From assembly GCA_009926305.1 (NCBI GenBank), contig RFPC01000004.1:1-64000 (forward strand): 64,000 bases of DNA, written 5' to 3'. The notes below the pieces were generated by a model. That model ran no database searches. It saw nothing but the letters and a program-made list of their open reading frames with translations, and was not told where the DNA came from. Of the stretch, positions 1 through 8,078 are shown one piece after another. Both the position numbers and the translations under genes were made by a program. Within the stretch, counting starts at the first letter, position 1; every line of letters begins with the position of its first letter. The DNA comes from a bacterium. Its GTDB lineage: Bacteria > Bdellovibrionota_C > UBA2361 > RFPC01.

Positions 1-586
1 CGGTAATAGGACCCGCCGCAATTTCTGGGATACCATCGCCATTCAGATCCGGGATTGTGGCAGCTCCATCTCCAAAGTCAGACTGATTTCCAAAAATCGA
101 GTACAGCTCACCTGATGAGAGAGATACTACATGAATTCGTCCATTTCTTACTGGGTATGAGTTTTTTTGGCTGACGAAGAAAAACTCATCTTTGCCATCT
201 AAATTGATATCTCCAACTGTCCCGCCGCGCTCTCCGAGCCTTTCAGTGAGCGTTGCATCTCCAAAAGAATATTGTACCAATAAGGAGAGATCCTCGCCGG
301 AATAGAAGGCAATACGCCTCTCTCCTGAAAATGATGACGTGCCTACCCCCCGATACTTTGTGGCGGCGACATCAACGAATCCATCTCCATTAATATCACC
401 AGCAAACCAAGTATAAAATCCGAGCTCTTCGGCAGTATTCGTATCCGGAGAGGAGAAGCCTCGCCCGTATCCAGCAGTTGAGGCGCTGGGATAACATTGT
501 TGAGCGTTAACGCTAGAGGGTGCTCGCAATGCCGAGAGGAATATCAGGATAAAAAGGACAAGAGTATGAGGAGCGGAGTATTTCAT
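1..586 (-). CDS. Secreted FG-GAP repeat protein, N-terminal part (cut by window edge)
   Basis: Reading the minus strand from the ATG at 586 gives an open frame that runs off the left edge (about 195 residues visible). It opens with a signal peptide: a charged start, a hydrophobic stretch LVLFILIFLSAL, and a probable cleavage after SVNA. The mature part contains calcium-binding FG-GAP/VCBS motifs of the D-x-N-x-D-G-x-x-D type: DINGDGFVDVA, a weaker DINLDGKDEFF, and DLNGDGIPEIA. Such repeats form beta-propellers in secreted or surface proteins. Cysteine is rare. The partner or ligand cannot be inferred. The nearby flagellin at 3837-5801 carries the same repeat type, so the two may share an origin for this module, but that is only a suggestion. 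The C-terminus and full length are unknown. Confidence 0.8.
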   Translation of the reverse strand, partial: MKYSAPHTLVLFILIFLSALRAPSSVNAQQCYPSASTAGYGRGFSSPDTNTAEELGFYTWFAGDINGDGFVDVAATKYRGVGTSSFSGERRIAFYSGEDLSLLVQYSFGDATLTERLGERGGTVGDINLDGKDEFFFVSQKNSYPVRNGRIHVVSLSSGELYSIFGNQSDFGDGAATIPDLNGDGIPEIAAGPIT

Positions 587-738
587 GCGGCGATCCTTTG
601 CTGGTAACAACGTCTCCGAGGTCTCTATTCAAATTTTTAGTGCGCAGTGCGCAAACGAAGACACTAATACATTCGAAAAAACCGACCATTTGTTTCCAAA
701 AAGTATGCAGATTATTTTCAGAGAGTTAGGCCAACTGC

Positions 739-760
739 TCATGAGCTCTCAAGCTCATGA
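739..760. other. Perfect 9-bp inverted repeat between two minus-strand genes
   Basis: TCATGAGCT, a CTCA spacer, then AGCTCATGA form a perfect 9-bp stem. It lies 41 bases past the stop of the ACT-domain gene and about 150 bases upstream of the FG-GAP gene start, on the minus strand. No T-run follows on either strand, so a simple intrinsic terminator is not supported. An operator or an RNA stem is equally possible. Confidence 0.4.
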
Positions 761-800
761 ATCCCCATCTCACCACTGATAGCGTGTTTTTCAGGAGGAG

Positions 801-1190
801 CTATCCGACTATCGTATGGCCACTTGCCACTAAAATCTCTTTCGCCCTTGAAAAGGTATCTTTTCCGATCAGCAAATAGTCCGTATCAAAGGTGGAAAGA
901 GCAAAAATCGATATTTCCTTTTCGCCGAGGGGCGAAACGAGTGAGGCCAAGATGCCCGTTAGACTAAAGTCCAGCGGGCCAGCAACTTTCAAGCACCTCC
1001 AGCCATGCTCTGCCTTCACGCCTGACGGAACAAATCTTGAGTCACATACAATCGATAACTCATCAGCAGTTCGAGAAATCGTGAAAAAACTTCCTTTCGT
1101 CGCCCACAAGGGGATCTCCTCGGAACAGTCTAGCCGACAAACCGAAAATTCACCGGGAACCTCTCGAAGACTGAGACCTGTATTCCTCAT
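801..1190 (-). CDS. ACT domain-containing protein
   Basis: The 129-residue protein matches the small ACT-domain family found widely in bacteria. Seen in the sequence are the opening LREVPGEFSVCRL, a central FTISRTADELSIVC, the motif GWRCLKVAGPLDFSLTGILA (about residues 63-82), and FALSTFDTDYLL near the end. Two ACT-like halves are apparent, which resembles the CASTOR/ACT_7 architecture. ACT domains bind amino acids or other small ligands and usually act as regulators, but no ligand can be assigned here. The start is preceded by a G-rich stretch (GGGGGTAGGT) that can serve as ribosome binding site. The gene stands alone between the FG-GAP gene and a permease on the same strand. Confidence 0.85.
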   Translation of the reverse strand: MRNTGLSLREVPGEFSVCRLDCSEEIPLWATKGSFFTISRTADELSIVCDSRFVPSGVKAEHGWRCLKVAGPLDFSLTGILASLVSPLGEKEISIFALSTFDTDYLLIGKDTFSRAKEILVASGHTIVG

Positions 1191-1279
1191 TACCTACCCC
1201 CTGCCATCAAGAAGACCTGTAAACTGCTCACACTATTGATACGTGTAGCAGGCATTCGATTACACCATTTTTCTTGAAT

Positions 1280-3010
1280 TTAGGTATTTGCGGTTTCCCG
1301 ATGGCTGTCAGTGGGGAGGGAATGAGGATAGTCCATGGAGGAAAGCGCCTCTTTTTCTGTTTTTCTCGCTGCAATTCCAACAATCAGGAAGAAGAGCGCT
1401 GTTACCGTATAGCCCACTGCGCTTCGCCAGCCTGTACCAAACCCAATATCGTAAGCTGCACCCGACGGGGTCATATACCCTGCATGCATAAATCCAAAGA
1501 AGGAAAAGACGGCACCGAGCACCATCCAGAACGCAGCCTTCTGAAAACAACGCTCGATAAGATGAACACTTGTTGCTGCCCACACCATACACGTCAACAT
1601 GAAGCCCTGTGCTAGTGCTACCATCCCGTCGAGGTTAATGCCTGCCGATAAGAAAGCCGCTTTGTCTTGTAATACTTTGTTCGCAAGTTCCATATCGCCA
1701 GATGCAATTCCTGCTGCACCTAAAGCGCCTCCAAGTATTAATAGCCCCCACGCGCCTATGGAGGGGAATAGACCTACCGCAACTGCTGGTGCATGGCGAG
1801 ATTCTGTGGCCTGGAATGCTTGTGCAGTTATAATAATCCCTATCCAGAGTACTATCGCCATGCCTGCTTCCATCGGCACAACAGCATTAATCACGAAGGT
1901 TAATCCAAGAAATGACAGTAAAGCGAAAAAGAGCGCATTCAGTACGCTATACCCAGAGCGCGCGCCGAGCCCCTTCCACCCAGGGTGTCCAATGTAAATC
2001 GTCGTTGGAAAGCAAGAGCCGAGCCCTGCTGCTAGCAAGGTTCCAGCACCATTCACCGCGAGTGATGGCATTGTGGAGTATTTATCACCTGCTGCCTCTG
2101 CCGACTCAATGTTCTGAAGAGAACCAAGAATATTGAAAAGTCCCATGGGCAGCATGACGGGAACAAAAAAGTTATACGCCATGGGATGAGTGAGGCCCGT
2201 TATGAGATCTCCTAGTACGGGTACGGGGAGATAGAAACCAACCGTATCAGCAGCTTCAGCGATTCTGGCGGAAGACACAGGGGTGGATTCCCCGAGCGCA
2301 TAAAGAATCCAAGCAGAGGCGCTTCCAAGGAGTAGTGCCCAAGCCCCGCCTGGTAGCCTCAGCGGTAAGCGAACCTTGGCAAAATATGTCGTGAGGATCA
2401 CCCCCAGCGGTAAAATCGCAACCAGCGGATTCGCAAAGGTCTTTACTGCGAAGTCAATAGCAATAAAGCTAATGGCTATCCCTGCCAGAGTTGATAGTAA
2501 TGCTGCCCGTGGGGTGTGACGACGTATCGTTTCTGCTACAAGTGAGCCCCCGAGCTCTATTATGCCAGAGATAAAACACGCAGCTAAACCGATCTGCCAA
2601 GCAAGTTGCCCTGCTGCTTGAGCTTCCAACCCATTTTCAATCGCTGTGAGCTTAACAGGGAGCATTACAAAAAACACGAACGCAAAGAGTGAGACAGTAT
2701 TAATTCCGTACGGCAGCGCGGTGACATCGTTTCGGCCCGTTTGTGCAGAGAGACGTTGTGCTTGCCAGGCATAAAAGAGGTTGCCGATGATAATTGATAA
2801 CGCTGCCCCTGGTAGAATGGTTGCTAAGACGAGCTCTACTGAAAATCCCAGCACCGACGTACACAGCCCAAGGATGAGAATGAACTGTATGAGGTTATCA
2901 ATTGCAAGACCGAAGAATCCATCGATATCCCCTGGAACGAACCATGGTTGCGAATGAAATGGTCGCGAATGAAATGGTTGGGAGTGGGTAGTTGTATTCC
3001 TATTTTTCAT
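1280..3010 (-). CDS. NCS2-like xanthine/uracil permease family membrane protein
   Basis: This 576-residue protein has about a dozen hydrophobic segments. It fits the uncharacterised branch of the nucleobase-ascorbate (NCS2) permease superfamily: GDIDGFFGLAIDNLIQF (residues 27-43), LPGAALSIIIGNLFYAWQAQ, and the motif RNDVTALPYGINT (93-105). It probably moves a nucleobase-like or organic anion substrate across the inner membrane, but the substrate is not predictable. GAGG seven bases before the ATG supports the start. The first 23 residues include an odd duplication (HSQPF, HSRPF, HSQPW) encoded by three copies of a 15-bp unit, just before the conserved WFVPGD. A shorter start inside this segment is not offered by any internal Met. 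No nucleobase catabolism genes are adjacent. Confidence 0.85.
   Translation of the reverse strand: MKNRNTTTHSQPFHSRPFHSQPWFVPGDIDGFFGLAIDNLIQFILILGLCTSVLGFSVELVLATILPGAALSIIIGNLFYAWQAQRLSAQTGRNDVTALPYGINTVSLFAFVFFVMLPVKLTAIENGLEAQAAGQLAWQIGLAACFISGIIELGGSLVAETIRRHTPRAALLSTLAGIAISFIAIDFAVKTFANPLVAILPLGVILTTYFAKVRLPLRLPGGAWALLLGSASAWILYALGESTPVSSARIAEAADTVGFYLPVPVLGDLITGLTHPMAYNFFVPVMLPMGLFNILGSLQNIESAEAAGDKYSTMPSLAVNGAGTLLAAGLGSCFPTTIYIGHPGWKGLGARSGYSVLNALFFALLSFLGLTFVINAVVPMEAGMAIVLWIGIIITAQAFQATESRHAPAVAVGLFPSIGAWGLLILGGALGAAGIASGDMELANKVLQDKAAFLSAGINLDGMVALAQGFMLTCMVWAATSVHLIERCFQKAAFWMVLGAVFSFFGFMHAGYMTPSGAAYDIGFGTGWRSAVGYTVTALFFLIVGIAARKTEKEALSSMDYPHSLPTDSHRETANT
2944..2988. repeat. 15-bp tandem repeat, 3 copies, in permease N-terminus
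   Basis: Three consecutive 15-bp units start with atggttgcgaatgaa, then atggtcgcgaatgaa, then a diverged third copy. They are in frame and encode the HSQPF/HSRPF/HSQPW run at the permease N-terminus. This belongs to the set of short tandem duplications seen at several other places in the window. Confidence 0.9.
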
Positions 3011-3230
3011 CGAGCGCCCTCAAAGGAGTTGGTATGGTGTCTTATTCTTTTCGGAGTCACATGTTGAGAAGACCCTTGCAGCGATAGAAAACCGTTATAT
3101 TATCTCTAGCATCATACCCGTTTAGTTCGCACCAGTCACCACGGAGAGACGCAATGAGCTGAAGAGGTTCTCAGATGAAAGGACGAATATCGGTTTTCGG
3201 GATGTGTGCGACCGTTAGGCGTTTGTTGGA

Positions 3231-3461
3231 TTACGATAACAACGAAAGGGCCACTGTCGGTTGGGTGTTTGCCTGAGCACGGATAGCGATGCCAGATTGT
3301 TGAAGGAATTGGCCTCTTACGCAGTTGGCACTATCAGAAGCCTTATTAACTCTTAATTCTGAAGAAAGTCGTTCAAAGATTTTTCCAGTCGCATCGCTTG
3401 CTTGACGAAGCTGCCGAATACCTCTTAAGGAGGAAATATTACTTCGAAGACTTACTGCCAT
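3231..3461 (-). CDS. Miniature flagellin: N- and C-terminal ends joined (probable internal-deletion remnant)
   Basis: The 76 residues begin like a flagellin D0/D1 start (SLRSNISSLRGIRQL, then ERLSSELRVNKASDSA at about 29-44). They then pass directly into a flagellin C-terminus (FLQQSGIAIRAQANTQP, then VALSLL at the end). The roughly 200 or more residues that normally separate these parts are missing. The usual SSG-x-RIN-x-ASDDA motif is altered (SSELRVNKASDSA). No convincing Shine-Dalgarno precedes the ATG. The most economical view is a flagellin gene that lost its centre in frame and is decaying. A functional short D0-only protein cannot be excluded, because the frame and both termini are intact. 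It is divergent from the large flagellin at 3837, and its ends differ from that protein's, so it is not a simple copy of it. Confidence 0.75.
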   Translation of the reverse strand: MAVSLRSNISSLRGIRQLRQASDATGKIFERLSSELRVNKASDSANCVRGQFLQQSGIAIRAQANTQPTVALSLLS

Positions 3462-3836
3462 CTCTGTGTTTCAGTGGATTTCTGGTAAACACAAACACAC
3501 ACGTGTGCGGCCGACGGTTGGAGCACAAAACCTTAATAAAAAGAATATGTTATAGCAATATGGTATTATAAATTCTCACTCAGTAATTTTCGATCTCGCG
3601 GAGTATTGAATTTTCTGAGTTTCGGTTCGGGAAACCCCAACGGAGGAATTCCGATAGCAGTACAAAACTATAGTTATTGCAATGCCTTATCCTGCTACGA
3701 TTTTTCTGCACCGTGTAGGGATTTTACGGGGAAGATGACTCCTTACTATACGTATTCATTAATTAATTGGATCCACCGATACGTAATACGTGTAGTACTC
3801 AAATGACTGAGAGAGTAAAGTTGTAAGGACGCAAGA
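3462..3836. other. Divergent intergenic region between two flagellin genes
   Basis: About 375 bases without a convincing gene. The section 3530-3590 is AT-rich. A 10-bp palindrome CACACGTGTG lies at 3498-3507. GTAAGGA lies about 10 bases before the large flagellin ATG and probably serves as its ribosome binding site. I found no clear sigma-28 or sigma-54 promoter by eye. Confidence 0.5.
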
Positions 3837-5801
3837 ATGGCGTCTCCAGTCACATTCAGGACGAATATTTTTTCTTTGCGCGCCGCGCAACAGCTCACCC
3901 GTGCGCGCGGAGAACAGGATTCAATAGCAACTCGACTCTCTTCAGGTCAAAGAATCAATCGTGCTAGTGATGATGCAAGTAGTTTGGCAATCGCTTCCTC
4001 GCTTGGAGTGAAGGAGAGGATCTACTCTCGAGCAATTCTCAACATTAATGATGGGCTAAGTCTTCTCAATATAGCAGACGCAACCGTCCAAGAGCTTACT
4101 GGGATCGTCACCCGGATTAAGGAGCTCGCACAACAATCGGCGAATGGTGTATATACTACCAGCCAGCGTTCCGCTCTGCACAAGGAAGCGCAAGAGTTGC
4201 AATCTGAATATTCCCGTCTTACCGATTCTGCAAAGTTCAATGGCACTCAAGTTTTTAATTCCGCAAGCACAGGTCTTAGTCTTCAAGCTGGATTTGGAGT
4301 TATTGGTGATATTGGGGCTTCGCTGTCTGTTGAGCAGGTATCTTCTGGTCCCACGGGGGATGGCACCTTTGGAACAGATACGAACATCGGCGTTCTCGTG
4401 CCGACTGACAGATATTCGTTCGGAGACCTTACCGGAGATGGTGCCCCCGACACCGTGTATTTCAGCACCAGCGGATGGGTTGTCTATGAGAATGATGGTG
4501 CTGGCTCGTTCAGCGCAAGCTCTACAGTGACACTCCCCACTCCTGCTTCGAGCGGCGTGGGTCTGCCGAGCATAGTTGACTTAAACAATGATGGGCATTT
4601 GGACTTGGTCGGTGAAATGACAATAGAAAATGGTGCTCTTGATGACCGAGTATTTGCCAGTGCCCTTGGAAATGGAGATGGCACGTTCCAGTCCGTTACC
4701 ACCGTATTCCTTGATACTACCTCCACCCCATATGCGAGTAGCGTTTACGCCGAAGATTTTAATGGGGATGGATATCTAGACGCAGCTATAGTGGGCTTAG
4801 GGTTTCTTGCCTATGGGAATGGTGATGGGACCTTTTCGAGTCCTGTGAACACTACAATGTTCACTTTGCAGCAAGACTATATTGGAGATGTTTCTGGCGA
4901 TGGGAAAGCAGATCTTATTAACATTCAGGGAACGACCTCCCCGCGACTTTCAGTGTCACTTGGAAATGGAGATGGCACTTTCTCTGTGTCCTACTACAAT
5001 CTTTCAGGACTTACTGCTCACACCTATGGGGCTGGGTATGTTGTTGGAGACTTTGATGGTGATGGAAATGAAGATGTTGTAAGCCAGATGTATAATGGTG
5101 GTGTATCGAGTTTAGCTACGCAACTCGGAAACGGAGATGGAACATTTCAAAGTCACTTTATCAGTTCCTCCTCAGTCCAAGATGTTCGACACTGGAACAG
5201 TGAAGCCGCTGATTTTAATGGTGATGGAAATCTTGATATTGTGTTTAATACGTGGGATAGCCCCGGCTCGGGAGCTATCACCATGGATATTCACTTTGGG
5301 AATGGAGATGGAACATTCACGACAGGCGGTTCCTATTCCACTAGTATTCGCCCATCTCTGAAGGGGCAGAATTTGGCTGTTTCAGACCTTAATGGAGACG
5401 GTGCACTTGATATAGCAGGTGGAGGATATAATGCGCTCTTTGGAGCAGTCAGCAGCGATATTCCAACAATTACCACAGACTACACTGACATGCCTAGCTT
5501 GTCCCTTCTCTCTCGGTCCGATGCTCTTACCGCGATTGAAACTGCAGATTCAACGCTAGAGGCGCTGAATTCCTCTGCAGGGAGAATAGGTTCTTCCATG
5601 AGTAGGCTCTTTGCAGCCTCTGAGAATTTGAGGTCACAGGCTGTCGAGTTTAAAGCCGCAGAAAGCCGTATTATGGATGTAGATGTTGCGGAAGCAGCAG
5701 ACCTCCTCAAGATTCAGATACTTGAAAACGTTGGGGCTGCAGTACTTGCACAGGCAAATCAGCTGCCAGAGCTTCTGTTAAAGCTTTTATCGAGTAGCTA
5801 A
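3837..5801 (+). CDS. Flagellin with a seven-repeat FG-GAP (beta-propeller) central domain
   Basis: The 654-residue protein has canonical flagellin ends. Residues 1-165 contain TNIFSLRAAQQL, RLSSGQRINRASDDASSLAI (33-52) and the D1 helix ending LTDSAKFNG. Residues 555-654 contain the returning D1 helix and ILENVGAAVLAQANQLPELL. Between them, where variable D2/D3 domains normally sit, are seven D-x-[ND]-x-D-G-x-x-D motifs starting near residues 197, 248, 307, 351, 405, 459 and 517. They alternate with GNGDGTF-type loops (174, 221, 278, 327, 376, 431, 488). Seven such repeats are the number expected for a closed integrin-alpha-like propeller. The flagellin ends should polymerise in the filament with the propeller exposed and binding calcium; that is inference. 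The start has GTAAGGA upstream. No other flagellar structural gene is nearby. Confidence 0.93.
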   Translation: MASPVTFRTNIFSLRAAQQLTRARGEQDSIATRLSSGQRINRASDDASSLAIASSLGVKERIYSRAILNINDGLSLLNIADATVQELTGIVTRIKELAQQSANGVYTTSQRSALHKEAQELQSEYSRLTDSAKFNGTQVFNSASTGLSLQAGFGVIGDIGASLSVEQVSSGPTGDGTFGTDTNIGVLVPTDRYSFGDLTGDGAPDTVYFSTSGWVVYENDGAGSFSASSTVTLPTPASSGVGLPSIVDLNNDGHLDLVGEMTIENGALDDRVFASALGNGDGTFQSVTTVFLDTTSTPYASSVYAEDFNGDGYLDAAIVGLGFLAYGNGDGTFSSPVNTTMFTLQQDYIGDVSGDGKADLINIQGTTSPRLSVSLGNGDGTFSVSYYNLSGLTAHTYGAGYVVGDFDGDGNEDVVSQMYNGGVSSLATQLGNGDGTFQSHFISSSSVQDVRHWNSEAADFNGDGNLDIVFNTWDSPGSGAITMDIHFGNGDGTFTTGGSYSTSIRPSLKGQNLAVSDLNGDGALDIAGGGYNALFGAVSSDIPTITTDYTDMPSLSLLSRSDALTAIETADSTLEALNSSAGRIGSSMSRLFAASENLRSQAVEFKAAESRIMDVDVAEAADLLKIQILENVGAAVLAQANQLPELLLKLLSSS

Positions 5802-5964
5802 CAAATCGCCCTCCACGCTCTTTTTTTTCATTTCGTATTGAATCAACCAATATCAGTCAGAAATATCAGTTCTTTATTACCGGGGCAGACGTTATGGTAA
5901 AGTCGGTTCTCTATTCAATCGTCTGCTTGAGTGAGAATGATTAAGAAGACTCAGGAGCAAGTTG

Positions 5965-6192
5965 ATGTCCCCATTCCAGTTTATGTTCGATGAAAAACTT
6001 ATCGTAAACGAGCAAGAAGCAAGCAGCGCGTTACAGATTGCTCCCGCAAAACTGAAACATCTCGTGCAGACAGGTGTTATTCCTAACGGTTTTGTTCTTG
6101 GAAATACTATTCGGATCAGACGCTCTACGGTGATTGAGCTGATGAGAGATGGCGCGCACACCTTGCAGAGTGCAGAACGTATTGAGGAGTAA
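5965..6192 (+). CDS. Small helix-turn-helix protein (excisionase/MerR-like DNA-binding)
   Basis: The 75-residue protein contains a winged-helix-like pattern: QEASSALQIAPAKLKHLVQT, then PNGFVLGNTIRIRRSTVIEL. This resembles the helix-turn-helix domains of excisionases and MerR-type proteins, in which a short helix pair is followed by a wing with basic residues. AGGAG at 5953-5957 sits seven bases before the ATG at 5965; a TTG three bases earlier is too close to it. It probably binds DNA as a small regulator. No integrase or phage gene is adjacent, so a true excisionase role is not indicated. Its target is unknown. Confidence 0.65.
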   Translation: MSPFQFMFDEKLIVNEQEASSALQIAPAKLKHLVQTGVIPNGFVLGNTIRIRRSTVIELMRDGAHTLQSAERIEE

Positions 6193-6272
6193 CAGAGCTG
6201 GTGTTCTTTGGAGCACTGTAGCTCGTAGTCGCCAAGAAGTATTCGAGCAATAAGCACTCATAGGCAGGGCAT

Positions 6273-7373
6273 TCATAGTCCATTTCGCATATGAACCACT
6301 CTTTGCGGGAAGGGGATCTCAATTCCTTGTTCGTTGAATGCCTTATATATTCTCGAAAGTAGACTATGTATTGCCATGCCTCGAAGCTCCGGGGTCTCAA
6401 CCCAGAAAAGGAGCTGAAAATCGAGAGAGGAGTTCCCAAGGGCTCGAAATCGAGTACGTGGTTCGGGATGAGCAACAACAAGCGTATCTTTCTCTGCCTC
6501 TGAGAGAACAATCTCTTGGACCTTGTCGATATCACTTCCGTATGCAACACCGAAGTCAAGTCGAACACGAAACTTTTCATACGGCCCGCCGCTTTCATTC
6601 ACTACGGTCGAATTCCCAATGATGGCGTTGGGAACGATCACCTCCACATCATCACGCGTAAGAATTCTTGTGCTACGAATCCCAATGCTCGTGACCCGTC
6701 CTCTGAGGTTGCTCGACTCAAGTACTATGTAATCACCTAATTTATACGGCCCATCAGCGATAATGAATATGCCAGAAAAAAAGTTTGCTAATGTGTCTTT
6801 TGCGGCAAAACCAACTGCGATTCCTAAAATACCTGCAGACGCCAGCCATGCCGTAACATTAATATTCCACACGAGTGATAAGAAATAGAGTCCAAGAAAA
6901 ATAACGAGCGCCTTTGAAAGCATCGACATGAGCGGTTTCGTCTGGGGTTGAACAAATGCATAGCGCTCCCTTTGGCTTTCAAGCAGATCAATAAACACTG
7001 CAACCAGCCGCAAACTAGCCGTTGTCCAAATAAGGAATCCAATTGTTTTGAGGATTCGAATCGAGAAGGTCGTTATAAGTGCTGAAAGGGGGCTAATACT
7101 AAGCGCGTATCCGATACCTAAAAGCACTACGGTCCACGTGATGGGGCCTCTTAAAATAGCAACGAGCTTATCATCAAGTTGTCCATGGGTTTTCCCTGCT
7201 AGCTGCATGATGAGTCTTGTGAAAATCCAGCGAGTAATGAGCCCAGCAACTCCAGAGCCGATAACAATTGCTGGAAGATACAGATAGGGTTCCTGAAAGT
7301 TTGCATGGAGAGATTGGGCGATAGATTGTAGGGGACCAGTCATAAATAATCTCACGTAGAAGTCATCTGGCAT
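6273..7373 (-). CDS. MscS-family mechanosensitive ion channel
   Basis: The 366-residue protein has hydrophobic segments at about 32-60, 78-100, 108-130 and 153-170. The signature pore helix follows at 177-205 (SAGILGIAVGFAAKDTLANF). Next comes the cytoplasmic beta domain with GPYKLGDYI, a RGRVTSIGIRSTRI motif and VPNAIIGN, and an alpha-beta C-terminal domain ending VETPELRG. Length and order fit the small-conductance channel family, which opens under membrane tension to release solutes during hypo-osmotic shock. The ATG at 7373 lacks a good ribosome binding site, so a start at the Met near 7343 is possible. It is transcribed alone on the minus strand and converges with the small helix-turn-helix gene. 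Confidence 0.93.
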   Translation of the reverse strand: MPDDFYVRLFMTGPLQSIAQSLHANFQEPYLYLPAIVIGSGVAGLITRWIFTRLIMQLAGKTHGQLDDKLVAILRGPITWTVVLLGIGYALSISPLSALITTFSIRILKTIGFLIWTTASLRLVAVFIDLLESQRERYAFVQPQTKPLMSMLSKALVIFLGLYFLSLVWNINVTAWLASAGILGIAVGFAAKDTLANFFSGIFIIADGPYKLGDYIVLESSNLRGRVTSIGIRSTRILTRDDVEVIVPNAIIGNSTVVNESGGPYEKFRVRLDFGVAYGSDIDKVQEIVLSEAEKDTLVVAHPEPRTRFRALGNSSLDFQLLFWVETPELRGMAIHSLLSRIYKAFNEQGIEIPFPQRVVHMRNGL

Positions 7374-7561
7374 GGCGTTTCGCCAATAAAACCGCTGTTG
7401 ATATTCTTTCAGACTCCCCTTGCGTCGTCACTACTATTTCATGGGCCTCTGCAGATAAGGTGTCTTTGGGGCCTATCCCCATTTATTTTGTTTAGCGCTT
7501 TGTAAGGTGCTAGACTTTTAGCAAGACTACGAAGGGCAGGGGCAACGGAGAGCACAAGCGT

Positions 7562-8047
7562 ATGGGTCCAGATTTTCCAGACAGACAGGATTTTGAAGAG
7601 AGGCGGGCACCAGCAAGGGAAGATTTGAGTGAAGCTTCTATTGCTAGGTACGACCAGCGTGGCCTCAGAAATCGGGTTCTCTCCAGTAAGGCGGGAGAGG
7701 TTTTAGAATTTCGCCAAGATGTTTACTCCTTACCCGTTCTTAGTCGCCAACATTATGTTTTGGTTCCAGAGGGAGACATGGAGTTGATTTACTCCTATCC
7801 AGAGCCTCCTTCCTTTCATCAAGTGTTCAGCGAGCTTGGTGCCAAGGGCTTTCTCAAAGTCGTAGATACAGAACAGTATAAGGTGCTAAAGGAGATTAGC
7901 GCAGAGGATTACACCGCGGCGGTTGATCGGGCATGCCAGAAATATTGTTCACCAATTCACCCCCCTGCTGTTCGTCTTCAAAATGGGCAAGTCATAGAAA
8001 TACACGGCGAGCCGCCAGAGGCAGGTCCAAAGAGGAAAGGTGCCTAA
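7562..8047 (+). CDS. Hypothetical protein, 161 aa
   Basis: I do not recognise this protein. It is soluble and charged, with a polar N-terminus (PDRQDFEERRAPAREDLSE) and a central part rich in aromatic residues (VYSLPVLSRQHYVLVPEGD, ELIYSYPEPPSFHQVF). The lysine/arginine-rich end is GPKRKGA. It has two cysteines (CQKYC). There is no signal peptide or membrane segment. GGAG lies 11 bases before the ATG. It converges with a secreted protein gene that ends 31 bases away. The intact frame and a plausible ribosome binding site support a real gene, but no role can be inferred. Confidence 0.6.
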   Translation: MGPDFPDRQDFEERRAPAREDLSEASIARYDQRGLRNRVLSSKAGEVLEFRQDVYSLPVLSRQHYVLVPEGDMELIYSYPEPPSFHQVFSELGAKGFLKVVDTEQYKVLKEISAEDYTAAVDRACQKYCSPIHPPAVRLQNGQVIEIHGEPPEAGPKRKGA

Positions 8048-8078
8048 GTCTTCAGGTGGCCACTGGAGGGATACGAAG

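Noticed and set aside
585-779. Plus-strand frame of 64 residues
   Set aside because: It starts on the reverse complement of the FG-GAP gene start codon, and has no ribosome binding site or protein-like pattern.
3498-3507. CACACGTGTG palindrome upstream of the mini-flagellin
   Set aside because: Short and inside an alternating AC stretch; no second copy, so not supported as a binding site.
3462-3836. Sigma-28 promoter for the flagellin genes
   Set aside because: TAAGGTTT occurs on the minus strand, but no matching GCCGATAA-like element is at the right distance.
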